Source: Firmicutes bacterium ZCTH02-B6
GTDB taxonomy: Bacteria > Bacillota > Limnochordia > Limnochordales > ZCTH02-B6
Assembly (NCBI GenBank): GCA_002159155.1
Contig: LZRQ01000027.1
Location: forward strand, 1 to 34,011
Length of the DNA: 34,011 nucleotides
Direction: 5' to 3'
Within the stretch, counting starts at the first letter, position 1; the number at the start of each line of letters is the position of its first letter. Position numbers and translations under genes: made by a program. Positions 8,074 through 15,838 of this stretch are shown here, one piece after another. Under the pieces are notes generated by a model. That model made no database searches, was not told where the DNA came from, and was given only the letters and a program-made list of their open reading frames with translations.

Positions 8074-10122
8074 TCACCGGCACCCTCTTTCCAACGCTTG
8101 CAGCGTGAAGCAGGCGTCGGGAACCGACGTGTCCAACTCCACGCCCGACAGGCGAACAAGGGTCCTGTACCCTTGCTTGGTCAGGTCCTCCACCACCATC
8201 AGCTGGGGCAGACGACTACCCCCGACCTCGAGATACTCCGAGAGCGTCAAGCGCTTGACGACTCGGCCCCGCTGGTCGTAGTAGTCGAGCCACTGCGGCG
8301 TCAAGCTGGTCTCCTCGACGCCGATGACGACACGGCCATAGGGCGTCGGGGCGCCCTGGCGCGGGGTGAGCTCGAGCACGATGGTGGCGTCCGTCCCACG
8401 GCCGCCGGCCGCTTCAGGGGCGGCGAACATCGCGGTGTAGTCCTTCTCGATGTCCCGGCCGACAATGTCGTTGTAGCTCACGTCCGAACTCAGGAAGGCG
8501 TTGCTGCGACCGCTGGGAGGAAGCCGGAGAGAGCGGCCTAAGCGGGCGTTGTACAGCCAAAGATCAGCACCGTCCATCAGAAACGCCTGCCCGGCTTCCC
8601 GGGGCGGCGCGACGATCCTGATGAGACCGCGGTCTTGACCGTCCGCGACGATCTCCATCACGTACTCCGTGGTCCGGCCCGGCCGCTCAATCGTGAACGT
8701 GTAAGTGCCCCGCAACGGCCCGCCGCGCCAGTTGTCCACCACCGCCTCTAACACGCCGGTGGCGTCCACCCCGGGGTGCACCGCGCCCTGGGTCGCGGCT
8801 GCAACGCCAGCCACTGTTAGAGCCACCACGATGCCCACAACCGCAGCGAACGCCCGCATGGCGATCGCGGTCCGCAGGCGTGCCGCCCGCCGCCCCGGGA
8901 CCAGGGCGCTCAGGACGACCGCCGCGGCGATCACCATGCCGGAGTACACCACATAGACGGCCCGCACCGCGCCGTACACCTCCTCGCTCAAGCCCGCCGT
9001 CGGCATGCTGGCGCTGACGGCGCCAAACAGCGGGCCGAGGATGTTGTAGCTGGCGAGAAGCCAAGCGAACGCGTAGCCTAGGCCCAAACCCGCAAGCCAG
9101 CCTAGAACACACGTGAACAACGCCTCCAGCGTCACCAGCGCCCCCAGACGGCCGGGCGGCACGCCCAGAGCGGAGATGACGCCCAACTCCCGAGTCCGTT
9201 CCATCACGCTCACAAAGACGGTACTGGCCACGGCCACCGCGGCGAAGGCGTAGACGATGAGCGCCAACACGTGGGCAAACACCCGGTTGGCTTCCACGTC
9301 GGCCTTGATCGGCCCGACGAGGTCCCAGACACCCCGGGCCGTAACGCCTGCGGGCAACACCGCCTGGGTTCGTCGTGCCACCTCGTCCTCCGCCCCCCGG
9401 GCAACGTCCAGGTCGAGCGTGGTGGCGGTGGACACCCCTGTAAGGCGGCGGGCGTCGTCGAGGTGAATAATAACGGCCGTTTGATCGACCAACGCCACCC
9501 CGCCGCGCACTATCCCCACAACCCGCAGCCCCATGGCCTGTGGTCCAGCCAGTGACCCGGCGCTCACCACCACCTGCTCGCCGATCCGGGCGTCGATGCG
9601 GCGGGCCACCTCTTGCCCCAAAACGATTTCTCCCGGCCCGGCGAGCCAGCGCCCTTCCGCCACCTTGCCGGGGATGCGGCTCAAGCGCGGCTCCCCCGCG
9701 GGGTCGACCCCCACGACTTCAACCCCCTGGGTGACGTAGACCGATTGGAGGAGCGCGGGAAACTGAAGCCTCGGCGAGGCCGCCCTGATGCCCGGGACAT
9801 CGGCCAGTGCCTGCTGGAACGCCAAATCGCTGAGGTGGTTCTCCGGGTCGGGGTCTTCGTACCAAGCATCCGCGGCGATACGCACGGGGGCAATGATGTA
9901 GCGGGCGTACGACTCGACGACCGACTCCGCGTACCCGTCCACGAAGCTCCAGTACACGATGGTAAGAAAGGTCACGTACGTTACGACCACCAGCAGCAGG
10001 ATGGTCCGCTGTCTGTGGCGCCACAAGTTGCGCCAAGCGAGACGCACGAGAGCCATGGCAGGAGAGGAACGCATCAGGGATATGGCAGGAGCGGGAGCCG
10101 GTTGGCGGGTTCCTTGCGTCAC
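8074..10122 (-). CDS. FtsX-type permease fused to a LolA-like outer-membrane-lipoprotein-sorting domain
   Basis: A 682-residue single open frame. Residues 25-418 are a MacB/LolCE-type permease: a helix at about 39-60, an extracytoplasmic domain, helices at about 283-305, 325-355 and 388-410, the motif ERTRELGVISALG at 308-320, and the family-type end GRRAARLR. At Met422 (ATG 8859) a signal-peptide-like hydrophobic stretch begins. From about 447 to the end is a beta-rich LolA-like domain (TYTFTIERPGRTTEYVMEIVADG, then LWLYNARLGRSLRLPPS). Such domains carry or sense lipid moieties and are usually separate secreted proteins. The start is GTG 10122, with AAGGCGGTG 8 bases upstream. It is the first gene of the operon, directly behind the operator/promoter region. 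The fusion would tether the LolA-like part outside through a fifth helix. Confidence 0.82.
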   Translation of the reverse strand: MTQGTRQPAPAPAISLMRSSPAMALVRLAWRNLWRHRQRTILLLVVVTYVTFLTIVYWSFVDGYAESVVESYARYIIAPVRIAADAWYEDPDPENHLSDLAFQQALADVPGIRAASPRLQFPALLQSVYVTQGVEVVGVDPAGEPRLSRIPGKVAEGRWLAGPGEIVLGQEVARRIDARIGEQVVVSAGSLAGPQAMGLRVVGIVRGGVALVDQTAVIIHLDDARRLTGVSTATTLDLDVARGAEDEVARRTQAVLPAGVTARGVWDLVGPIKADVEANRVFAHVLALIVYAFAAVAVASTVFVSVMERTRELGVISALGVPPGRLGALVTLEALFTCVLGWLAGLGLGYAFAWLLASYNILGPLFGAVSASMPTAGLSEEVYGAVRAVYVVYSGMVIAAAVVLSALVPGRRAARLRTAIAMRAFAAVVGIVVALTVAGVAAATQGAVHPGVDATGVLEAVVDNWRGGPLRGTYTFTIERPGRTTEYVMEIVADGQDRGLIRIVAPPREAGQAFLMDGADLWLYNARLGRSLRLPPSGRSNAFLSSDVSYNDIVGRDIEKDYTAMFAAPEAAGGRGTDATIVLELTPRQGAPTPYGRVVIGVEETSLTPQWLDYYDQRGRVVKRLTLSEYLEVGGSRLPQLMVVEDLTKQGYRTLVRLSGVELDTSVPDACFTLQALERGCR

Positions 10123-10171
10123 GGTCTGACCACCGCCTTTCGCGGAGCAGACAAGGGGGCTGCCCGAAAAG

Positions 10172-10185
10172 TGACCGCGCGGTCA
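10172..10185. promoter_or_regulatory. Operator 2, perfect palindrome TGACCGCGCGGTCA
   Basis: A perfect 14-bp palindrome of the form TGACC-N4-GGTCA, preceded by AAAAG. It lies at the predicted transcription start of the export operon, just downstream of the -10 element. The shape is typical of TetR-family operators. The encoded tandem TetR regulator is the natural candidate to bind it. Confidence 0.75.
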
Positions 10186-10193
10186 GCACCTCA

Positions 10194-10223
10194 AGTCTAC
10201 CGCGAAAGTGACCACTTGGTCAA
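10194..10223 (-). promoter_or_regulatory. Sigma-A-like promoter of the ABC export operon
   Basis: Reading the minus strand, TTGACC (10223-10218) and TAGACT (10199-10194) are separated by 18 bases, giving 5/6 and 4/6 matches to the sigma-A consensus. Initiation would fall near 10187. The -35 is contained in one TGACC-N4-GGTCA operator and the start site touches the other, so a bound repressor would block polymerase at both ends. Confidence 0.6.
10209..10222. promoter_or_regulatory. Operator 1, TGACCACTTGGTCA
   Basis: A second copy of TGACC-N4-GGTCA with perfect 5-bp arms, preceded by the same AAAG as the first copy. It overlaps the -35 hexamer of the operon promoter. Centre-to-centre distance to the other operator is 37 bp, about three and a half helical turns. 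Confidence 0.75.
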
Positions 10224-10289
10224 CGCGTCGCGCCTTCCAGGGGATCGCGCGAGGGTGTCGAAGCGGTGCATCGGTTTGGAGCGCGCCGG

Positions 10290-10868
10290 CTAAAGTTCCC
10301 GGATCACTCGGCACGGGTTTCCCGCGGCCAGCACCCGAGGCGGGACCTCCTTGGTGACCACCGCGCCGGCACCGATGACGGCCCCGTCGCCGACCCGCAC
10401 CCCAGGGCAAATGATCGCGCCGCCGCCGACCCACACGTCGTTGCCGATGTACACCGGCAATGCGGACTCCAGTCCCCGCCGCCGCTCGTCGGGATCGAGG
10501 GGATGGGTGGCCGTGTAGATGTGCACCCCGGGGCCAAACAAGACGTTGCTGCCGATGTGCACCTCGGCCGGATCAAGGATCACGCAGTCGAAGTTGAAAA
10601 ACACCCGGTCCCCCAGGTAAATGTTCTTGCCGTAGTCGCAGTAAAACGGCGGCTCGATGACCACTTCCGCGCCGACCGCGCCGAACAGCTCTTCATACAG
10701 TGCCCTCCGGGAGGAGGGATTGCCGTAATCCGGATCGGGTGCAAAGTTGAGTCGCCGCAGAAGTTCCCGCGCCCGGCGCCGGCCCGCCAACAGCTCCGGG
10801 TCCGAGGCGTCGTAAAGCTCGCCTTCCAGCATCTTCATTCGTTCCGACTTCAACCCCATCGCCTCCAC
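10290..10868 (-). CDS. Maltose/galactoside-type O-acetyltransferase (hexapeptide repeat)
   Basis: A 192-residue trimeric left-handed beta-helix enzyme that would transfer acetyl from acetyl-CoA to a sugar hydroxyl. The N-terminal helical region (KMLEGELYDASDPELLAGR) is the maltose/galactoside acetyltransferase cap domain. Hexapeptide repeats run from about 68 to 180, with the catalytic His122 in YTATHPLD and the familiar AGNPCRVIREL ending. The start is GTG 10868, with GGAG 6 bases upstream; ATG 10859 has GGAGG too close. It precedes the export operon on the same strand, but the 167-base gap carries that operon's own promoter, so it is probably a separate unit. The in vivo substrate may be a sugar detoxification or envelope target. 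Confidence 0.87.
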   Translation of the reverse strand: MEAMGLKSERMKMLEGELYDASDPELLAGRRRARELLRRLNFAPDPDYGNPSSRRALYEELFGAVGAEVVIEPPFYCDYGKNIYLGDRVFFNFDCVILDPAEVHIGSNVLFGPGVHIYTATHPLDPDERRRGLESALPVYIGNDVWVGGGAIICPGVRVGDGAVIGAGAVVTKEVPPRVLAAGNPCRVIREL

Positions 10869-10980
10869 CGACGTCTCCTATGCGGCGGTCACCGCGGGTC
10901 AATGGTAGTCTCCCCACCGGTACGGCGAACGACGCCGTCCGGAAGTGCAAAAGACAGCATGCTGTGACGACGACGTTGGC

Positions 10981-11889
10981 CTACCCGTGCAGGAACGAAA
11001 GCCCGCGCCGGAGGCTCGAGCCAAAGCCGTTTGGGTAGTCGTGGCCGAGTCCGGGGTGCTCCTCCACGTCGCAGGCCAGACCAGCTTGCTTCATGGCCAA
11101 CGCGAGCTCTTTGGCGGGCCCATAGCACCAGTCCTCGGTTCCGACCACGACGTATCCCCGGACGCCGCGGGGCGCCGTTTGGACCAGCGGGCCCATCTGC
11201 TCCGTGCGAAAACTCGGAGCGACAGCCAGGAACCCGCAGGCCGGTATCGATCCGCTCAACGTCGCGCGAATGGCCAAGCCTCCCCCCATCGAGAAGCCCG
11301 CGAGCACGATCGGGGAACCCTCCCCGATCTCCTCAAGGTGGCGGCGCACTTCTTCTATGGCTTTGGCCGCGTCTTGCCAGTGGTAGCGTCGAGGGGCAAA
11401 GACTTGCGATGACTGCAGCATGGCAACGCGCCATCCTAGCTGTACCGCTTGGCGCCAGTAATCGCCTTCGGTCAGGATGCTGCCGCCGGCTCCGTGCAGG
11501 GCGACCAAAAGACCGCACGGCTGCCCGGCCGGCTCCCACACTTGCCGCTCCGGTTTCGCCTCCGCTTGCGCCTGCTGGTGTCGCTCGTTAAATAGGCGCT
11601 GCAGGTCAGCCAGTTCCGCGGAATCGCGGATGATGTCCAAGTCCGGATCCCGGAGCATGCGCTCATGGTACCAGTGGCCGCGTTCGGCCGCCGACTGGAG
11701 CGCCCTGATGGCCTCGGAGCGGTTCCCCAGGCGCCCATAGAGACAAGCCCGCCAAAAGAGAAGGTCGCTCTCGAACTGCGTCAGCGCCTCGGCATGCTCG
11801 TCAATCAGCGCCAGCGCTTCCGCGTACGCTTGGCGCTCAGAGAGGGCGAACACCCGGTCGCGTAGTCGCTTAAACTGGGCGTCTTGCAT
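10981..11889 (-). CDS. Alpha/beta hydrolase with N-terminal helical (TPR-like) region
   Basis: A 302-residue protein with two parts. Residues 1-105 are helical and repeat-like (AYAEALALIDEHAEAL, then LFWRACLYGRLGNRSEAIRAL), resembling TPR units. From about 122 a serine hydrolase fold begins: an LHGAGGS oxyanion-hole region at 131-137, nucleophile Ser200 in GFSMGG, probable acid Asp253 in GTEDW and His283 in GLGHD. The pattern fits the phospholipase/carboxylesterase or dienelactone hydrolase group. ATG 11889 is preferred, with a GGGGGA run about 9 bases upstream; a GTG at 11949 is possible but has no clear site. It appears monocistronic, diverging from the TPR remnant. The substrate is unknown. 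Confidence 0.72.
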   Translation of the reverse strand: MQDAQFKRLRDRVFALSERQAYAEALALIDEHAEALTQFESDLLFWRACLYGRLGNRSEAIRALQSAAERGHWYHERMLRDPDLDIIRDSAELADLQRLFNERHQQAQAEAKPERQVWEPAGQPCGLLVALHGAGGSILTEGDYWRQAVQLGWRVAMLQSSQVFAPRRYHWQDAAKAIEEVRRHLEEIGEGSPIVLAGFSMGGGLAIRATLSGSIPACGFLAVAPSFRTEQMGPLVQTAPRGVRGYVVVGTEDWCYGPAKELALAMKQAGLACDVEEHPGLGHDYPNGFGSSLRRGLSFLHG

Positions 11890-12014
11890 CTCCCAACGTC
11901 CCCCGTTGGACAAAATTCCTTTAGACCGATGGGTTCTACCTTTGAACACCCAGGTGCGCGATCCTTCGCCCCCAAGTAGCGGAGGAGGGAGGTCACCGGC
12001 TCGTCCTCTTTTAC

Positions 12015-12530
12015 GTGCTAGGCAACTCCGGCTTCCTCGCCTACAAGCGATCGCTATTGGCTGAGGCCGAGTCGTCCTGCTTGGAAGCCCTTGATCTCGC
12101 GGTCGAGTTGGGCCTCAAGAGCGGCCAGGCCAATATCGCTTACTACCTCGCGCTCATCGCTCTCGACCGGCGCAACCCGGCCCAGGCCTTGCCCTACCTG
12201 CGCCAAGCGCTGGAGCTGTCCATCGATGCCCACGCCTTGCACCTGACGCTGCAGGCCATGCACGGCTACGCCCGATACTTGGCCTTGGTGGGCCAAGGAG
12301 AGGCCGCGGCTGCCCTGCTGCATTTCGTCATCAACCAACCCAGTTACTCAAGCGCGGCCCGCACCCGTTCCGAAGAAGTACTGGGCGGTGTGCTTGCGGA
12401 TCTGACCCCGCAACAGCGAGCCAGGGCGGCCCGCAAGGCGGCCGAGTGGCCCCTGGAAGCCTTTACCGAGGAGCTGCGCCGCCTGGACGCGACCAGTCAG
12501 GAAACCTCAGGAGGAAAGCCCTCTAGCTAA
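12015..12530 (+). pseudogene. TPR-repeat fragment, probable 3' remnant of a large ATPase-type regulator
   Basis: A 171-residue frame of helical repeats. YVLGNSGFLAYKRSLLAEAESSCLEALDLAVELG and YYLALIALDRRNPAQALPYLRQALELS match the last TPR units of the large AAA/TPR regulators (LuxR, MalT or SARP-associated type). The end, with LADLTPQQRARAARKAAEWPLEAFTEEL, resembles the conserved tail of those proteins. The only start is GTG 12015. The frame stays open back to 11946 and the TPR pattern continues upstream of the GTG, while the purine-rich GGAGGAGGGAGG (11981-11992) is 22 bases away. Full-length relatives are 800-1000 residues and carry an ATPase part that is absent here. I read it as a decayed remnant; a small standalone TPR protein is the alternative. 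Confidence 0.5.
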
Positions 12531-12570
12531 CGGGTGAGTGCGGCCGCGGTTCGCATCACTGTCCGGCAGG

Positions 12571-13692
12571 CTAGCGATACTTCCCCCTGGCCATCACGGG
12601 GATCTCTCGCACCACTCGCCCGTCGCGATAGCCGTAAAGAACATCGCTCAAGTTGACCGCGGGACAAACGTGATTGGGAATGATGTGCAGCCGATCGCCA
12701 ACCCGCAGTTGGACGCCGTTATGGTCTGGATCGAAAACCAGAACGCCGTGTTCCTCGCTGAGCCGCTGCAGCCGCACCCCGGGCCAACCGACAACGTGCC
12801 CAAAGGTGCCGTCGCCCCGCACCGAAGGGTCGGAAGAGAACACCTTGCTCCCTGCGTCGATAACGGCCCGGTCGGGCGCCGGGCGACTCACCACTGTGGC
12901 CAGCACGGTGAGGGCGCAGTCGGCCTCTCCGGCCGCCCACCGATCCATGGTGTTGCGGTCGTTGAAGACATATGTTCCTGGCCGAATCTCGGTAACGCCG
13001 GACACTTGCGCCTCAAAGCACGCCGCCGGCGTCGATCCGGGGCTGACGTGGGCGATAGGCAGGCCGCGCCGGCGCAAGATCTCGGCGGTTTCCACCAAGG
13101 CCTCCGCAGCCCGGCGGGCCGTCGCCGCCAACTCCTCAGGGGTGCGAGCGGCCGCCACGTGCCCTGCGTGGGACATGAGCCCGGCCACCTCGAGCCCTTG
13201 GATCCGGGCAATCCGCTCGGCCAGCTCCACCGTGGGCATGCCGGGCCCTAGCCCCATGCGGCGGAGGCCCGTGTCCACGTCGATAAAAACCCGCGCCCGT
13301 CCCCGCCCACTGCGGCGCACCGCTTGGGCCATGGCCTCCGCCGCCTCCAACGAGTCGACGGACAGGATGATGTCCGCTTCGTTAAGCAACCGCTCCAGGC
13401 GGGACAGCTTTTGCTCGCCGAGGATGGGATACGCGAGCAGGATATCCCGGATGCCGGCCTCCACCATCGCTTCGGCTTCGCCCAGCTTGGCGACGGTGAT
13501 GCCGATGGCGCCGGCACGCAGCTGCTGATGGGCGATCCACGGCGACTTGTGCGTCTTGGCATGGGGACGCAAACCCACCCCCGTCTGCCGCGCCAGGCCG
13601 GCCATCCGCTCGATGTTCCGTTCCATAACCGCCAGGTCAACCACTAGGGCGGGAGTGTCCAGTTCTTCCAGCAAGGGGCGCGGCAATGCCAT
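12571..13692 (-). CDS. D-threonine aldolase / D-serine dehydratase-like PLP enzyme (alanine racemase N-domain)
   Basis: A 373-residue fold-type III PLP enzyme acting on a D-amino acid or D-hydroxy-amino acid. The N-terminal barrel carries TPALVVDLAVMERNI (13-27) and LRPHAKTHKS (41-50), with Lys46 the likely PLP Schiff-base residue. The C-terminal domain ends with PNHVCPAVNLSD, where His341 and Cys343 match the divalent-metal site of D-threonine aldolase and eukaryotic-type D-serine dehydratase. Substrate specificity between these cannot be decided. The start is ATG 13692, with GGAGGTG just upstream (short spacing). It follows the truncated Rid gene by 16 bases, a pairing suggesting handling of reactive enamine/imine products of amino acid breakdown. 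Confidence 0.85.
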   Translation of the reverse strand: MALPRPLLEELDTPALVVDLAVMERNIERMAGLARQTGVGLRPHAKTHKSPWIAHQQLRAGAIGITVAKLGEAEAMVEAGIRDILLAYPILGEQKLSRLERLLNEADIILSVDSLEAAEAMAQAVRRSGRGRARVFIDVDTGLRRMGLGPGMPTVELAERIARIQGLEVAGLMSHAGHVAAARTPEELAATARRAAEALVETAEILRRRGLPIAHVSPGSTPAACFEAQVSGVTEIRPGTYVFNDRNTMDRWAAGEADCALTVLATVVSRPAPDRAVIDAGSKVFSSDPSVRGDGTFGHVVGWPGVRLQRLSEEHGVLVFDPDHNGVQLRVGDRLHIIPNHVCPAVNLSDVLYGYRDGRVVREIPVMARGKYR

Positions 13693-13708
13693 GGCACCTC
13701 CGTATCCA

Positions 13709-14032
13709 TTACGGCTCGGGGACGACGGCAATGGCCTCGATCTCCACAAGGAAATTCGGATCCGCCAGTGCAGCCACAAAGACCACCGTCAGTGCCGGCG
13801 GCTTGCCCCGCTTTCCCCCATAGCGCATGAACACCTCAAACCCGGCCCTGGCCGAATGGCCGTGCACCACGTACACCGTCCACTTCACCACATGTTCGAG
13901 GCGGGCCCCAGCCGCGGCTAGTGTGGCCTCGATGTTCTTAAGCACCTGCTCGGTCTGGGCCGCCACGTCCCCAATGCCCACAATCTGGCCGGACCCGTCG
14001 ACCGCGTTGGTCCCGTCGACAGGCTGCTGCGT
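13709..14032 (-). pseudogene. Rid-family (YjgF/YER057c/UK114) protein, N-terminally truncated
   Basis: The frame carries the last ~90 residues of a Rid protein (GDVAAQTEQVLKNIEATLAAAGARLEHVVKWTVYVV, then FLVEIEAIAVVP). The family pattern extends upstream of the only plausible start (GTG 13981): TNAVDGSGQIVG is readable back to 14032, where TGA (14035-14033) closes the frame. The first ~30 family residues are missing, and no ribosome binding site precedes GTG 13981. The arginine that binds the carboxylate in RidA proper is Leu here (PPALTVVFV), as in other Rid subfamilies, so classical imine deaminase activity is not expected even if a product is made. It was probably an intact neighbour of the PLP enzyme gene. 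A sequencing frameshift is a possible alternative. Confidence 0.6.
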
Positions 14033-14244
14033 TCATCGTACGGGCCGCCTATCCTCGCCGGCGTGGCCTCGAGGCCTGGACCGGCTCCCCGGCAAGGCCG
14101 GCAAGCTCAGTCGGCGTCGACAGGAACACACATTCGGTTCCAGACGAGTCCATCCTGCTGCGAGTTCTCCAGGCCTTTGCGACAGCTCCTCGTTGCGGCT
14201 GGACGTCTGAAAGTGGTGCGATAGCAGCTGCAACGGCGGGTCTA

Positions 14245-15294
14245 TCATGCCGCAAACAGGAAATCCCGGCCCTCCTCTCGCCCCCAGGCTCGCAGCTGAG
14301 CCCGGATCTCCGCCCGGGCGTGGGCCGCGGGCACGGCGACAATGACGAACCGCCGGGTTTCTCTGAGATAATCGATCGCGTGGACAGGCCGACCGTGACG
14401 GGTGCGGCCGATGGAACGGGGCGTGATGTCCACAAACGCCTCGATGTCCACGCCCTCCCGCATCAGCTCCTTTCCCAGCCGGCGCCCGGTCATGCCGGCG
14501 CCCCAGATGATCACGGGGCCCCGGCGCACCCGCGGGTCGTGCGCGAGGAAATGCGCCTTGCAGCGGATAAAACCGCCCAGAGAGCAGCGCGGGTCACTGA
14601 ATGACAGGCGCTCGGGGTACATCCGCCAGCCCAACAGCACCTGGGACAGTTTCGCCAGGTGGTAGCCCGCTTGGTGATACCGGAGCCACAGATCGTAATC
14701 CTCCGGCCACGGCACGTCGCGGTAGCCGCCGAGCCTTAACACCTCGTCCCGGCGGTACATGGCCGACGGGTGAACGATCGGGCTTTCGATGTAGATCTCG
14801 CGAGCGATGTCCTCAGGCTGCACGAGGCGATTGGACCATGCTTCGTAGGCGTAAAAGGCGTCGCTGACGGCCCGCTTTGGAAATGACCGGACCCGGGTGC
14901 CCACCACCCCGACGGGCGGATGATTAAGCAGAAACGCGGCCTGCCGCGCCAGCCGCTCTGGATGCGCCACGTCGTCGGCGTCCATGCGGGCGATAAGCGC
15001 GTATCTGGCTGCCTCAAGTCCTGTGTTGAGCGCCGCCACGATGCCGCGGTGCGGTTGGGCGATAACCCGCAGTTCCGGATACGCGGCCGCCATCTCGGCC
15101 AAAAGCGCAAGACTGCCGTCCGTCGAACCGTCGTCGACGCAGATCAGCTCCACCTGCACGCGGCGCTGCCGGCGGATGCTGGCCACCGCCTGCGCCAGGG
15201 TCTCACGGGCGTTGAAGACCGGCATCACCACGCTCACCGCCGGGATGCGTAAAGACGCGGCCCCCGCAGACGCTCCCGCTTCTACGGCCATCAT
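14245..15294 (-). CDS. Family 2 glycosyltransferase with C-terminal Rossmann-like domain
   Basis: A 349-residue protein. Residues 18-235 are a GT-A glycosyltransferase: VSVVMPVFNARETL at the start, a DDGS nucleotide-sugar motif at 54-57, the metal-binding DADD at 105-108, and an acceptor-side WPEDYDLWLR at 196-205 (the ED base motif). Residues 259-349 are a second domain beginning VIIWGAGMTGRRLGKEL, a dinucleotide-binding-like Rossmann pattern (GxGxxG) followed by an acidic strand end (IEAFVDI). No membrane helices are seen, so it is cytoplasmic or peripheral. ATG 15294 or 15291 could start it; only a weak GGACGG is present. It stands alone without other polysaccharide genes. The product, acceptor and role of the second domain are unknown. 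Confidence 0.85.
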   Translation of the reverse strand: MMAVEAGASAGAASLRIPAVSVVMPVFNARETLAQAVASIRRQRRVQVELICVDDGSTDGSLALLAEMAAAYPELRVIAQPHRGIVAALNTGLEAARYALIARMDADDVAHPERLARQAAFLLNHPPVGVVGTRVRSFPKRAVSDAFYAYEAWSNRLVQPEDIAREIYIESPIVHPSAMYRRDEVLRLGGYRDVPWPEDYDLWLRYHQAGYHLAKLSQVLLGWRMYPERLSFSDPRCSLGGFIRCKAHFLAHDPRVRRGPVIIWGAGMTGRRLGKELMREGVDIEAFVDITPRSIGRTRHGRPVHAIDYLRETRRFVIVAVPAAHARAEIRAQLRAWGREEGRDFLFAA

Positions 15295-15362
15295 AGTCCG
15301 TCCGACACCAGCACTGTCCAGACACGCCGCGCCGACGGGCTCTCAGTCGCGCGGCTGCCTTC

Positions 15363-15818
15363 CTATCCGAGCATGGGCTTCCCAAGCAGGGCCCGGAGGG
15401 TGGAGATCTTGCCGATGTGATAGCCCCGGTGCAGATTCATAAACGTCAGGGCGCCACCGACCGTCCCGTATTCGTTGCCCCCGTCGGCCGCTTTGTCCAG
15501 ATCCGCCGTCTCCGCAAGGCGTATCATCCCTTCATTGGCGCGGCAAAACGCGTCATACACCTCCTGCAGCGGCGGCAGCGGCCCGTCCCCGGTGCTGCCC
15601 TGGCGGAACAGCTCCCGGTATCCCGCCGGCACCAGGAGCTCCCCTCCGGCCACATCCTGCACGAGCCACGCGTCGTAGTACGCCATATGCCCTACGTGCC
15701 AGACAATGGGTACAAGGCCTTGAGGGCGCGCCGTAGCATCCTCCTCCGAGACGTCCCGGAGGCTCTGTCTGAGCCATTGGGCTGTGAAATGCAGCTGGTT
15801 TTTGATCTCATCCCGCAC
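15363..15818 (-). CDS. DinB/YfiT-superfamily putative metal-dependent protein
   Basis: A 151-residue four-helix-bundle protein of the DinB/YfiT superfamily, a group that includes mycothiol- and bacillithiol-dependent S-transferases. The metal-ligand histidines are visible at 41/44 (WHVGHMA), 130 and 134 (NLHRGYHIGK). The start was placed at GTG 15818, 8 bases after AGGAGG; TTG 15821 is only 5 bases away and is the alternative. The YbjQ gene precedes it by 20 bases on the same strand, so they may be cotranscribed. The substrate is not predictable. In Bacillota, thiol-dependent detoxification is the usual suggestion. Confidence 0.78.
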   Translation of the reverse strand: MRDEIKNQLHFTAQWLRQSLRDVSEEDATARPQGLVPIVWHVGHMAYYDAWLVQDVAGGELLVPAGYRELFRQGSTGDGPLPPLQEVYDAFCRANEGMIRLAETADLDKAADGGNEYGTVGGALTFMNLHRGYHIGKISTLRALLGKPMLG

Positions 15819-15838
15819 CAAACACGCCTCCTACTGCT

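Noticed and set aside
14033-14248. A 71-residue minus-strand frame between the Rid remnant and the glycosyltransferase gene.
   Set aside because: It has Arg/Ser/Pro-rich composition, no family features and no clear ribosome binding site. It starts at the end of the glycosyltransferase gene and is likely non-coding.
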